Shown: positions 51,969 to 60,091 of the stretch, in pieces
Numbering within the stretch: position 1 is the stretch's first letter
How the letters are laid out: each line of letters opens with the position of its first letter
NCBI GenBank assembly: GCA_019419455.1
Contig: DXZW01000048.1
Span: forward strand, 1-64,000
Reading direction: 5' to 3'
Length of the DNA: 64,000 bases
Source: Collinsella sp.
GTDB taxonomy: Bacteria > Actinomycetota > Coriobacteriia > Coriobacteriales > Coriobacteriaceae
The notes under the pieces: model-generated
Database searches by the model: none
Told to the model about the DNA's origin: nothing
What the model saw: only the letters and a program-made list of their open reading frames with translations
Program-made: the position numbers and the translations under genes

Positions 51969-52895
51969 ATGTCCGACCAGATGTCACGCCGCGGCTTCAT
52001 GGGCGCCGCAGCAACCGGAGCCGTCGCGCTCGCCGGAGTCGCGCTCGCGGGCTGCTCCAACACCTCCGCGAGTTCCGAGAAATCGAGTGAAAAGGAGAAG
52101 GCCGTGAAGCCGGTCATCCTCGTCACGAGCTTCGGCACGAGCTACAACGACTCGCGCCACATCACCATCGGCGCCATCGAAGACGCTATCCGCGAGAAGT
52201 ACTGGCAGGACTACGACATCCGCCGCGCCTTCACCGCGCAGATCATCATCGACAAGCTGAAGAAGCGCGACGGCATCACGATCGACAACATGACCGAGGC
52301 GCTCGACCGCTGCGTGGAAGACGGCGTGAAGGAAATCGTCGTGCAGCCGACGCATCTCATGGGTGGCCTGGAATATACCGACGTGAAAGACGAGCTCGAC
52401 AAGTACGCCGACAAGTTCGACAAAATCTCGCTCGGCGACCCGCTGCTCACCTCCGACGACGACTACAAGAAGGTGGCCGCAGCCATTAAGGAGAACATGG
52501 CGTCCTTCGACGACGGCAAGACGGCGCTGTGCCTCATGGGCCACGGCACCGAAGCCGATTCCAACGCCGACTATGCCAAGATGCAGGAAGTGTTCAAGAA
52601 CGAGGGCTTGACGCAGTTCTTCGTCGGCACCGTCGAGGCTGAACCGACCTGCGAGGATGTTATCGCCGCCGCGAGCGCCGCAGGGTACAAGAAGGCCGTG
52701 CTCGCGCCGTTCATGGTGGTCGCGGGCGACCACGCGAACAACGACATGGCAGACGAGACCGACCCCGACAGCTGGGCTGCGAAGTTCGTGGCCGCCGGCT
52801 TCGAAGTGACGTGCCTGCTCCAGGGTCTGGGACAGAACGTCGCGGTCGACGACATCTACGTCTCGCACGTGGACGACGCCATCGCCAAGCTGTAA
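51969..52895 (+). CDS. cbiK: Sirohydrochlorin cobaltochelatase CbiK, exported as a Tat lipoprotein, 308 aa
   Basis: Inserts cobalt into sirohydrochlorin, the entry step of the anaerobic cobalamin route. The three active-site residues of CbiK are kept with near-identical spacing: His192 (CLMGHGTEADSNADY), Glu223 (GTVEAEPT) and His255 (VVAGDHANNDM). The N-terminus is a twin-arginine signal, SRRGFMGAAATGAVALAG, ending in the lipobox LAGC, then a Ser/Glu/Lys linker. The mature protein should therefore be anchored outside the membrane, unlike cytoplasmic CbiK but comparable to the periplasmic CbiK of Desulfovibrio. GAGGAAAGGA precedes the ATG, and the riboswitch lies directly upstream. Confidence 0.9.
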   Translation: MSDQMSRRGFMGAAATGAVALAGVALAGCSNTSASSEKSSEKEKAVKPVILVTSFGTSYNDSRHITIGAIEDAIREKYWQDYDIRRAFTAQIIIDKLKKRDGITIDNMTEALDRCVEDGVKEIVVQPTHLMGGLEYTDVKDELDKYADKFDKISLGDPLLTSDDDYKKVAAAIKENMASFDDGKTALCLMGHGTEADSNADYAKMQEVFKNEGLTQFFVGTVEAEPTCEDVIAAASAAGYKKAVLAPFMVVAGDHANNDMADETDPDSWAAKFVAAGFEVTCLLQGLGQNVAVDDIYVSHVDDAIAKL

Positions 52896-52932
52896 ACTCG
52901 CCGCGCACGGGGGCGCCGGTCGCGTCCCCGTG

Positions 52933-52975
52933 CAACGGGCATGTGCCTTCCCCGACCGACGGCGCATGCCCGTTG
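52933..52975 (+). promoter_or_regulatory. Hairpin between cbiK and the small lipoprotein gene
   Basis: CAACGGGCATG pairs exactly with CATGCCCGTTG across a 21-base loop. There is no U-run, so it is probably a stabiliser or partial attenuator within the operon. Confidence 0.45.
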
Positions 52976-53039
52976 CATTCGCATCCCGCCCGCCCACCGC
53001 ACGGCGCGGGCGGTCGAAGCGATTGAAAGGAACCCCTCC

Positions 53040-53573
53040 ATGTTGAAGAAAACCCTCGCCTTCGCCCTGTCGGCGGCGCTTTTCGCGTTCTCGCTCGCCG
53101 GCTGCGGCGGAAATTCAATCGACAGCGCAAAGGCAAGCGATGCCGATACCCAGGAAAAGACCGAACAGGCGGCCGATGCGCCCGAGGGCGCAAGCGCTGC
53201 CCCCATCACCGCCGACAAGGTGGCCGACGGCACCTATCCGATCACCGTAGATTCCAGCTCGAACATGTTCAGGATTGTGGACGCCCAGCTCATCGTGGAA
53301 AACGGCTCCATGCACTGCGTGATGACACTTTCCGGCACGGGCTACGGCAAGCTCTTCATGGGCACGGGCGACGAGGCTGCCGCCGCGAGCGAGGCCGACT
53401 TCATCCCCTATGTGGAAAACGCAGAAGGCAAGTACACCTACGACGTGCCCGTTGATGCGCTCGACGAGGACACCGCCTGCGCCGCGTGGAGCATCAGAAG
53501 GGAGCGGTGGTACGACCGCACGCTCGTATTCGAATCCGCCGGCGTCGATCTGCGCGCCGACGCACTGAAGTAA
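53040..53573 (+). CDS. Small surface lipoprotein with a NEAT-like beta domain, 177 aa
   Basis: Function not established. It has a lipoprotein signal, MLKKTLAFALSAALFAFSLA, ending in AGC, a Ser/Ala/Glu-rich linker to about residue 60, then one beta-rich domain (ADGTYPITVDSSSNMFRI to WYDRTLVFES). The pattern of DG-Y-V strands, FDVPVDALDED-like turns (here YDVPVDALDED) and a late Tyr resembles a NEAT-type haem-binding fold. The same pattern appears at the N-terminus of the next protein. The start follows GAAAGGAACCCCTCC. It lies in a riboswitch operon with CbiK and an ABC importer, which suggests a role in binding corrinoid, tetrapyrrole or metal at the cell surface; this is inference. Confidence 0.7.
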   Translation: MLKKTLAFALSAALFAFSLAGCGGNSIDSAKASDADTQEKTEQAADAPEGASAAPITADKVADGTYPITVDSSSNMFRIVDAQLIVENGSMHCVMTLSGTGYGKLFMGTGDEAAAASEADFIPYVENAEGKYTYDVPVDALDEDTACAAWSIRRERWYDRTLVFESAGVDLRADALK

Positions 53574-53577
53574 CGCC

Positions 53578-55149
53578 ATGCGGTCGATTCTTCCCAAGGG
53601 GGAAAACAGGAAGCGCCGCAGCATCGCGGCGCGCGCGATCGCCTGCGTTCTCGTCGCCCTGCTCGCGCTTCCCTTCGCGGGGTGCAGTGCGAGCCCGAAC
53701 GCGACCGGTGCCACGACGGGCTCTCAGGAATACACTGTGAGCGTCTCGCTTTCCGGCGGGTCAGGGCGCGCAAGCATCTCCTCACCAACCACAATTATGA
53801 AGGATGGCGACACCTACACCGCGACCATCACCTGGTCGAGTTCGAACTACGACAAGATGACCGTCGACGGCGTGGACTACGCGCCCGTAAACGACGGCGG
53901 CAACTCCACGTTCGAGATACCCGTCACGCTCGACGAGGACATCGCCGTGTCGGCCGAGACCGTCGCCATGTCGACGCCGCACACCATCGACTACACGCTC
54001 TACTTCGACTCATCCACCATGAAGGAGAAATCGGGCGACGATGCAAGCGGCGGCTCCTCTGCGGGAACGGCTTCAAGCGCCGCGGCCGACTTCCACAACG
54101 CCGATTTGGGCTGCGGCTGGGAGCCGACGGGGACGCTTCAGCTTGAATACGCCGAGCACTTCACTGTCGACGAGTTCGAAGGCGGCCTGCGGCTTATCTG
54201 CGTTTCGAACGGGGAGCGCTTCCTCGTGGTGCCGCAAGATGCGAAGGTGCCTGATGGGCTGAGCTCCGACATCGCGGTCATAAGGCGCCCCGCCAACAAG
54301 GTGTACCTCGTATCGTCGGCGACGATGTGCCTGGTCGACGCGCTCGATGCAAACGACAATATCATCATGTCGGGCACGAAGGCCGACGATTGCTCGGTCG
54401 CGGGCTTCAAAAGCGCGCTCGAAAGTGGGGCGATCGCCTACGGCGGCAAGTACAGCGCGCCCGACTACGAGCGAATATCGGCCACGGGCTGCACGCTCGC
54501 CATCGAGAACACCATGATCAACCACACGCCCGATGTGAAGGAAAAGCTGCAGAAGCTCGGGCTCGTCGTGCTCACCGAACAGTCGTCGAGCGAGCCCGAA
54601 GCACTCGGGCGCGTCGAGTGGATTAAGCTTTTCGGCGTCCTGTTCGACAAGGAAGACGAGGCCGCGCACCTGTTCAACGAGCAGAAGGCCCGCGTCGAGC
54701 AAACGTCGGGGCTCGCGTCGTCAGGTAAAACCGTGGCGTATTTCTACATTAACTCGAACGGGGCCGCCGTCACGCGGCGGGCGGGCGACTACGTGGCGCA
54801 GATGATCGAGCTTGCAGGCGGCAGCTACGCACTCGATGACGCGCAGACGGCGTCGACGTCAGGTTCGTCAGTAACGCTCGAAATGGAGCGCTTCTACGCG
54901 ACGGCGAAGGATGCCGACATCATCGTCTACAACGGCACCATCGACGAATCGGTTGCCACCTTGAACGACTTCGTAGGCAAAAACGCGCTATTGTCGCAGT
55001 TCAAAGCCGTGAAGAACGGCAACGTCTGGGTCACAAGCGCCGACATGTACCAGCAGATGACTTCTACCGCCGACATTATCGACGAGCTGCACGGGGCGTT
55101 CACCGGCGATGACGCGAGCGACTTCCATTATCTGAGGAAGCTCGGCTAG
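53578..55149 (+). CDS. BtuF/FhuD-like solute-binding lipoprotein with an extra N-terminal beta domain, 523 aa
   Basis: The substrate-capture protein of the following ABC transporter. After a signal ending LPFAGC come about 110 residues of a beta domain (TVSVSLSGGSGRASISSP to TIDYTLYFD) that resembles the domain of the preceding lipoprotein, then a Gly/Ser linker. The class III binding-protein domain (PF01497-like) covers about residues 180-520, with VDALDANDNIIMSG, VEWIKLFGVLFDKEDEA and DIIVYNG. The usual class III protein has about 300 residues, so the N-terminal module is an addition. The context (riboswitch, CbiK) points to a corrinoid or tetrapyrrole substrate. Confidence 0.8.
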   Translation: MRSILPKGENRKRRSIAARAIACVLVALLALPFAGCSASPNATGATTGSQEYTVSVSLSGGSGRASISSPTTIMKDGDTYTATITWSSSNYDKMTVDGVDYAPVNDGGNSTFEIPVTLDEDIAVSAETVAMSTPHTIDYTLYFDSSTMKEKSGDDASGGSSAGTASSAAADFHNADLGCGWEPTGTLQLEYAEHFTVDEFEGGLRLICVSNGERFLVVPQDAKVPDGLSSDIAVIRRPANKVYLVSSATMCLVDALDANDNIIMSGTKADDCSVAGFKSALESGAIAYGGKYSAPDYERISATGCTLAIENTMINHTPDVKEKLQKLGLVVLTEQSSSEPEALGRVEWIKLFGVLFDKEDEAAHLFNEQKARVEQTSGLASSGKTVAYFYINSNGAAVTRRAGDYVAQMIELAGGSYALDDAQTASTSGSSVTLEMERFYATAKDADIIVYNGTIDESVATLNDFVGKNALLSQFKAVKNGNVWVTSADMYQQMTSTADIIDELHGAFTGDDASDFHYLRKLG

Positions 55150-55153
55150 CACC

Positions 55154-56194
55154 ATGAGAAGCCGACTTTCCATGGCATACGACGAATCGGGGCGCGCCGC
55201 GCGGTGTCGCGTCGTGACGGCGCTGCTCGCTGTTGCCCTCATCGTGCTCGTCGGGGCCAACCTGTGCATCGGGAGCGTGCTCGTGCCCGCAGACCACATC
55301 CCCGGCATACTTTCGGGCGGCGCGGCCAATTCCATGGAAAGCCAAGTCATCTGGGAGATTCGCCTGCCGCGCGTGCTTTCAGCCGTGCTTCTTGGCGGGG
55401 CACTTTCGCTCTCCGGGTTCCTGCTGCAGACGTTTTTCAACAATCCCATCGCCGACCCGTTCATCTTGGGCGTCTCCTCGGGCGCAAAGTTCGTCGTCGC
55501 GCTTACGATGATCGTACTTCTGGGCGCGAACCAGGCCATGTCCTCGCCGGCCATGGTGGCCGCAGCGTTTCTGGGCTCGCTTATCACCATCGGCTTCGTG
55601 CTCCTCATCGCACGGCGCATAAGTTCCATGGCCCTGCTCATCGTGGCGGGCGTCATGGTGGGATACATCTGCTCGGCGGCGACGAACTTCCTCATCGCCT
55701 TCGCCGACGACCAGTCCATCGTGAACCTGCACAACTGGTCTTTGGGTAGCTTCTCGGGTTCGAGCTGGAACGACGTCGCGGTCATGTCGCTCGTGGTGAT
55801 CACCGTGAGCGCATGCGTATTCGCGATATCGAAGCCCCTTTCCGCCTTCCAGCTGGGAGAAGCCTACGCGAAAAGCGTCGGCGTGAACGTCGCACGCTTC
55901 CGCGTGGTGCTCGTCCTTCTAGCGAGCATGCTCTCCGCCTGCGTGACCGCGTTCGCTGGTCCGGTGTCGTTCGTAGGCATCGCGGTTCCACATCTCGTGA
56001 AGTCGGCGCTGAAGTCGTCGAAGCCCATCCGCGTGATTCCTGCGTGCTTCTTGGGAGGCGCTATCTTCTGCGCGGGCTGCGATTTGATCGCGCGCACGCT
56101 GTTCTCTCCCGTCGAGCTTTCCATCAGCGCCGTCACCGCCATCTTCGGCGCGCCAGTGGTTATCGCGCTCATGTTGAAGAAGCGGGTGAGGTAG
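55154..56194 (+). CDS. FecCD/BtuC-type ABC importer permease, 346 aa
   Basis: The membrane channel of a type II ABC importer for corrinoids, haem or siderophores. It shows about ten hydrophobic segments and family motifs RLPRVLSAVLLGGALSLSG near residue 70, FFNNPIADPFILGVSSGA near 95, GSFSGSSWNDV near 195 and GPVSFVGIAVPHLVK near 275. It begins 4 bases after the binding-protein stop, and the ATPase ATG follows its stop directly. Confidence 0.9.
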   Translation: MRSRLSMAYDESGRAARCRVVTALLAVALIVLVGANLCIGSVLVPADHIPGILSGGAANSMESQVIWEIRLPRVLSAVLLGGALSLSGFLLQTFFNNPIADPFILGVSSGAKFVVALTMIVLLGANQAMSSPAMVAAAFLGSLITIGFVLLIARRISSMALLIVAGVMVGYICSAATNFLIAFADDQSIVNLHNWSLGSFSGSSWNDVAVMSLVVITVSACVFAISKPLSAFQLGEAYAKSVGVNVARFRVVLVLLASMLSACVTAFAGPVSFVGIAVPHLVKSALKSSKPIRVIPACFLGGAIFCAGCDLIARTLFSPVELSISAVTAIFGAPVVIALMLKKRVR

Positions 56195-57541
56195 ATGGGG
56201 AAACTCGTGTCGCGGCCCAAAACGCCCGGAGGGGACATTCCATGCTTAGACAGTCCTGAGCTCGCACGAAAGCGCCAGAAGGCACTTTCGGCTCGTGCGG
56301 AACTGCGCGCGGAACGCCTCCTCCGAGCGGAGTCGAACCTCGAAACCCCGGTCGAAACGCAGGCTGACGGAGCGCCGCTTTTCCGCATAAGCGACCTGTC
56401 GGCGGGCTACGACAAGAAGGTCGTAGTCGAAGGCGTCGATCTGGAGGTTCGCGCGGGCGACGTCGTGGCGCTCATCGGGCCGAACGGCTCGGGCAAGTCG
56501 ACCATCTTGAAAACCATCACACGCCATCTTGCACCGCTTGCCGGCGCGGTCGAGCTCGACGGGCGGGAGATTTCCCGATGGAAGACGGCGGAGTTCGCAA
56601 GGAACCTTGCCGTTATGCTGACAGATCGCCCCCGGACCGAGCTCCTCACCTGCCGCGATATCGTAGAGGCGGGAAGACATCCCTACACCGGGCGAATGGG
56701 CACACTCTCGCCTAACGACCATAGTCGGGTCGACGAGGCCATGAAAACCGCACATGTGGAAGAGCTCGCCGAGCGCGACTTCATGCAGATAAGCGACGGG
56801 CAACGCCAGCGCGTCATGCTCGCACGCGCCATCGCGCAGGATCCGCGTGTGCTCGTGCTCGACGAGCCCACGTCATATCTCGATATCCGCTACCAGATCG
56901 ACCTACTGCGAATACTTCGCCACCTTGCGAAATCGCGGAATGTGGCTGTCATCATGTCCATCCACGAACTCGAGCTCGCGCAGAAAAGCGCCGACAAGGT
57001 GATTTGCGTGAAGGACGGCCAGGTCTTCCGCGCCGGCGCACCCGAGGACATATTCACGCGCGAGACGATTGGCGAGCTCTACGGTCTTCAATATGGCACC
57101 TTCAACGAGCGCTTCGGCAGCGTGGAAATTGGGCGCCCGCACGGCGATGCGCACACGTTCGTCATCGCCGGCGCAGGTACGGGGTCGGCTGTGTTTCGCC
57201 AGCTCATCAGGCGGGGCAAGGCGTTCTACGCGGGCGTTCTGCACGAAGGGGACATCGACTGCGAGCTCGCGCGCGACCTGGCGACGGAATGCGTGGCCGA
57301 GCGCGCCTTCGAGCCGATCGGGGATAAAACTATAACCCGCGCCAAAGAGCTCCTCGCCCACTGCGCGCGCCTTATCGTGTGCCCCGCCGCCTTCGGCACC
57401 ATAAACGCCCGCAACGCAGAGCTCGTCGAGTTCGCACGCTCGCATGGTATCGAGGTCATGCAAGCGTGCGAAGGCGCATCGGAGGATTCCCAATTGGATA
57501 CGCCTAGGCGCGGTCCAAGAAATCGTCCGCACACCCTTTAG
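56195..57541 (+). CDS. FecE/BtuD-type ABC importer ATPase with N- and C-terminal extensions, 448 aa
   Basis: An ATPase with Walker A ALIGPNGSGKSTILKTI near residue 93, signature ISDGQRQRVMLARAIAQDP near 200 and Walker B VLVLDEPTSYLDIRYQ. It is unusual in length: FecE proteins have about 260 residues. Here about 60 charged residues precede the ATPase, and about 140 follow it. The C-terminal part (HTFVIAGAGTGSAVFRQLIR, CARLIVCPAAFGTINARNAE) looks like a small Rossmann-type domain seen in some corrinoid-transport ATPases; its role is unknown. It is the last island gene and stops 18 bases before the right REP arm. Confidence 0.85.
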   Translation: MGKLVSRPKTPGGDIPCLDSPELARKRQKALSARAELRAERLLRAESNLETPVETQADGAPLFRISDLSAGYDKKVVVEGVDLEVRAGDVVALIGPNGSGKSTILKTITRHLAPLAGAVELDGREISRWKTAEFARNLAVMLTDRPRTELLTCRDIVEAGRHPYTGRMGTLSPNDHSRVDEAMKTAHVEELAERDFMQISDGQRQRVMLARAIAQDPRVLVLDEPTSYLDIRYQIDLLRILRHLAKSRNVAVIMSIHELELAQKSADKVICVKDGQVFRAGAPEDIFTRETIGELYGLQYGTFNERFGSVEIGRPHGDAHTFVIAGAGTGSAVFRQLIRRGKAFYAGVLHEGDIDCELARDLATECVAERAFEPIGDKTITRAKELLAHCARLIVCPAAFGTINARNAELVEFARSHGIEVMQACEGASEDSQLDTPRRGPRNRPHTL

Positions 57542-57559
57542 GTTTTTAAAAGACCTATT

Positions 57560-57581
57560 CAGTCCCTATTTCACCGCAACT
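57560..57581. repeat. Single arm of REP family A at the right island edge
   Basis: CAGTCCCTATTTCACCGCAA plus CT, preceded by TATT, is the reverse complement of the left arm at 35341-35366 (with one mismatch). Only one arm is present, without its partner. It coincides with the return to backbone genes. Confidence 0.75.
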
Positions 57582-57602
57582 CAGGGGAGGTAAGGGCATG
57601 TG

Positions 57603-58214
57603 CTATTCGAAACGAGATTCCAAACTCGAAAGGCCGCTCAACGTCAGATTATTAGCAACCTCCGAGACGCGCTCGATAGGAACCGAGCCGTCAGACAGTG
57701 CCCACGTGCGATAGATACCGATAATGCCCGACAGCAAAAACGCCAGATAGTAGTCGAACATCTCGTCCTTGAGACCTTGGGGCAGCAGATCGCGCTCGGC
57801 AATCTCGTGTTCGAGCGGCGCACGAAGACGAGCCATGAAATCATCGAGCGGAATATTCTCGATCAGCTGACGATTGAGCACCAAGTTGTTGCACAGTGCC
57901 TCGTTAACGGTTTTAAAGAAGGTCGCCGCCGCGCCAAGAGCGCGCTCGTTGGTGTCACCGTCCATGGAGGCAAGCGTTTTCTCGACCGAGTCGACAATCA
58001 TCTCCACTACATCGACGGCAATGGCATCGAGCAGGCCGTCAACCGTACCAAAGTGAACGTAAAAGGTCTTGCGGTCAACATTGGCCTCGCGCGCGATGGC
58101 ACTCACCGTAATGTCTGCCAGCGGCTTTTCCATGAGCAGGCGCTCGAAAGCCGAAAGGATGGCATTCCGGCTGCGAACGATGCGGCGGTCAAGACGCGGT
58201 TTGCTGGTTGCCAT
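57603..58214 (-). CDS. TetR/AcrR-family transcriptional regulator, 203 aa
   Basis: An N-terminal helix-turn-helix at about residues 12-58: RRIVRSRNAILSAFERLLME, ITVSAIAREANVDRKTFYVH. An all-helical ligand domain follows. The start is set at MATSKPRL (AGGGA 9 bases upstream). It lies 116 bases after a YbhN-type membrane protein gene on the same strand, which it may control; the ligand and targets are unknown. The gene body ends 21 bases from the right REP arm of the cobalamin island. Confidence 0.88.
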   Translation of the reverse strand: MATSKPRLDRRIVRSRNAILSAFERLLMEKPLADITVSAIAREANVDRKTFYVHFGTVDGLLDAIAVDVVEMIVDSVEKTLASMDGDTNERALGAAATFFKTVNEALCNNLVLNRQLIENIPLDDFMARLRAPLEHEIAERDLLPQGLKDEMFDYYLAFLLSGIIGIYRTWALSDGSVPIERVSEVANNLTLSGLSSLESRFE

Positions 58215-58330
58215 GGGCGTGTCCCTTCGATATGCGAGCATTCATCAACAGATGAGAGATAATCTACGTAAGAGGATTATCCCCCATACGGCACAAATAT
58301 GCCCCGCGTCATGAAGAACGCACGACTGCC

Positions 58331-59638
58331 CTACTGCGCTTTGGGGCGATTCTTCTTGTTTAAAGCAGCCGGGGAAACGCGAATACCGTCGCCCGTCTGA
58401 CGCACATAGGCCTTGCACACGGGTTTGACAGCCCCAGAAGCTTTCTGAACGTGCTGGTTAGGGTCTACGGTAACCTGACTCACGGGATGGGGCTTCGCGG
58501 CCACAGAGGGCGTCTGAGGCGTGCGGCCGAGCTTGCGCATCACGCGATCCCAGCGCGCATGGATGCTCTCGTTGTGGGCGCTCTTAAGTCCCAGCAGGGG
58601 CGCAGCCAAAATGGTCGGCGCAATGAACGTAATGAGGCGCCACAGCAGATAGCCGGCGGTCGAAGCCGACCCAAAGAAATGACCCAAGAACAATGCAAAG
58701 CCGCCCTCAGCGCCACCAGTTCCACCGGGCAAGGGAACCGCAGAGCTCAGCAGCTGGACAAAGGCGCTCGCGGCCATGACCGAAAAAAAGTCGACCTCGT
58801 GGTGGCCAAAAGCAAGCATCAGGAAATACGGAACCAGATAGAAAAACGCGAGCTGCAGCATGGTGATAAACACGGTGAGCAGCATGGAAGAAAAATGTCC
58901 GGCCGAAAGCTTGAACTTCTCGGAGAAGGAGTAGATCTCGCCGTCGACAAACGTGCGCCATCCCTCGATCTTAGTGGCCGAGACGCCTATGCGCTCGAGC
59001 CAATTGATGATGCAGTGGGCGACGCGCGTGACGGTCTTAGGCATGAGTGCGACGGCGAAGATGCCCAGCAAGATGCAGCAGTGCCCACCAAAGCTAAAGA
59101 CGCACAACAGCGTCATGTCGCCATAGCGCTCGGCAAAAAACGGCATGCGAGCAAGCAGTAGGATAGCGCCCCAGGCAACGAGGCCAAACTGATACACGAT
59201 AAAGCGCGTGAATTGCGTGGCTCCGGCTTCGCCGACATTTTGGCCCGCTTTGGTCAGGCGGTAGATCTGGGCAGGAGTCGAGCCCATCATCATGGGCGTC
59301 AGGTTGCCAAAGAAGATGCCACTCGCCTCGACCGAGATCAGGTCGCGAATGCCGACGGGCGAATATGGGTCGAGCCAGACGGCGATCGCATAGGCCACAA
59401 TGCCAAAGAACAGATACATGAACATGCAGAGGCACGCGACAACGAGCCATGGCGCCCGGACGCTCGACATAGCGGCCCAGAACTGCCCCATCTGTCCGGT
59501 TACCACCAGATAGACGATATAACCCACCAGCACGACGCCGATAAAGATGGCGCCGCGGCGTGCGCTCTTATTGTCATCTCCGCCCGAGGCCTCAACCTCG
59601 ACCTGGGGCTTAGACGTATGCTGAGAGGACTCCGTCAT
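58331..59638 (-). CDS. YbhN/UPF0104-type polytopic membrane protein (flippase-like), 435 aa
   Basis: Belongs to the lysylphosphatidylglycerol synthase transmembrane family (PF03706). It shows about eight hydrophobic segments, SVEASGIFFGNLTPMMMGST near residue 110 and LLSSAVPLPGGTGGAEGGFA near 310, the two conserved cores of these proteins. No MprF synthase domain is attached. The cytoplasmic C-terminal tail of about 85 residues is basic and proline-containing. The start MTESSQH has AAGGAG 5 bases upstream. The likely role is lipid or glycolipid translocation, but the substrate is unknown. Confidence 0.82.
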   Translation of the reverse strand: MTESSQHTSKPQVEVEASGGDDNKSARRGAIFIGVVLVGYIVYLVVTGQMGQFWAAMSSVRAPWLVVACLCMFMYLFFGIVAYAIAVWLDPYSPVGIRDLISVEASGIFFGNLTPMMMGSTPAQIYRLTKAGQNVGEAGATQFTRFIVYQFGLVAWGAILLLARMPFFAERYGDMTLLCVFSFGGHCCILLGIFAVALMPKTVTRVAHCIINWLERIGVSATKIEGWRTFVDGEIYSFSEKFKLSAGHFSSMLLTVFITMLQLAFFYLVPYFLMLAFGHHEVDFFSVMAASAFVQLLSSAVPLPGGTGGAEGGFALFLGHFFGSASTAGYLLWRLITFIAPTILAAPLLGLKSAHNESIHARWDRVMRKLGRTPQTPSVAAKPHPVSQVTVDPNQHVQKASGAVKPVCKAYVRQTGDGIRVSPAALNKKNRPKAQ

Positions 59639-59741
59639 GAGACTCCTTCTAACAGTCAAAATATCTTGGATATTGTACCCGCAAGGACCATAGGCAGAAC
59701 GCAAAGCTCTGGTTCAAACGGGAATTGCAGACGGTTGTTTG

Positions 59742-59778
59742 AAAATAAAAAACCCGGCCTTCCATGGGAAGTCCGGGT
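59742..59778 (-). terminator. Intrinsic terminator after the tRNA-Glu pair
   Basis: On the minus strand CCCGGACTTCC pairs with GGAAGGCCGGG across a short loop and is followed by TTTTTTATTTT. Confidence 0.85.
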
Positions 59779-59788
59779 ATCAGATGCG

Positions 59789-59865
59789 TGGTAGCCCGTA
59801 CCAGATTCGAACTGGTGATCTCCGCCTTGAGAGGGCGGCGTCCTAAACCGCTAGACGAACGGGCC
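59789..59865 (-). tRNA. tRNA-Glu(CTC), second of a tandem pair
   Basis: A 77-nt cloverleaf with acceptor GGCCCGT/ACGGGCT, anticodon stem CCGCC/GGCGG, loop CTCTCAA (anticodon CTC), T arm ACCAG TTCGAAT CTGGT, discriminator A and encoded CCA. It is identical in sequence to the copy at 59888-59964, 22 bases upstream in transcription order. Confidence 0.95.
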
Positions 59866-59887
59866 ATAAGCCTCAGCAGAAAAAAAG

Positions 59888-59964
59888 TGGTAGCCCGTAC
59901 CAGATTCGAACTGGTGATCTCCGCCTTGAGAGGGCGGCGTCCTAAACCGCTAGACGAACGGGCC
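59888..59964 (-). tRNA. tRNA-Glu(CTC), first of a tandem pair
   Basis: The same 77-nt sequence as the neighbouring copy, with CCA encoded. It is promoter-proximal. Both tRNAs read GAG codons, which are frequent in this G+C-rich genome. Confidence 0.95.
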
Positions 59965-59998
59965 ACATGACATCTGCACTGCCGTGCTGCGAGGAAAT

Positions 59999-60027
59999 AT
60001 ATTACGGGACAAAAAACGTCAGCGCAA
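59999..60027 (-). promoter_or_regulatory. Promoter of the tRNA-Glu pair
   Basis: The minus strand has TTGCGC, 17 bases, then TAATAT, about 35 bases before the first tRNA. Confidence 0.65.
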
Positions 60028-60091
60028 GAAGAAATTCCAAATTGCCGAAAAATTGTCGGCAGGTTATGGAACACGCAGGTAAAATGGGTAG

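Noticed and set aside
59649..60074. A 141-codon frame containing MARSSSGLGRRPLKAEITSS twice
   Set aside because: The repeated peptide is the translation of the two tRNA-Glu genes.
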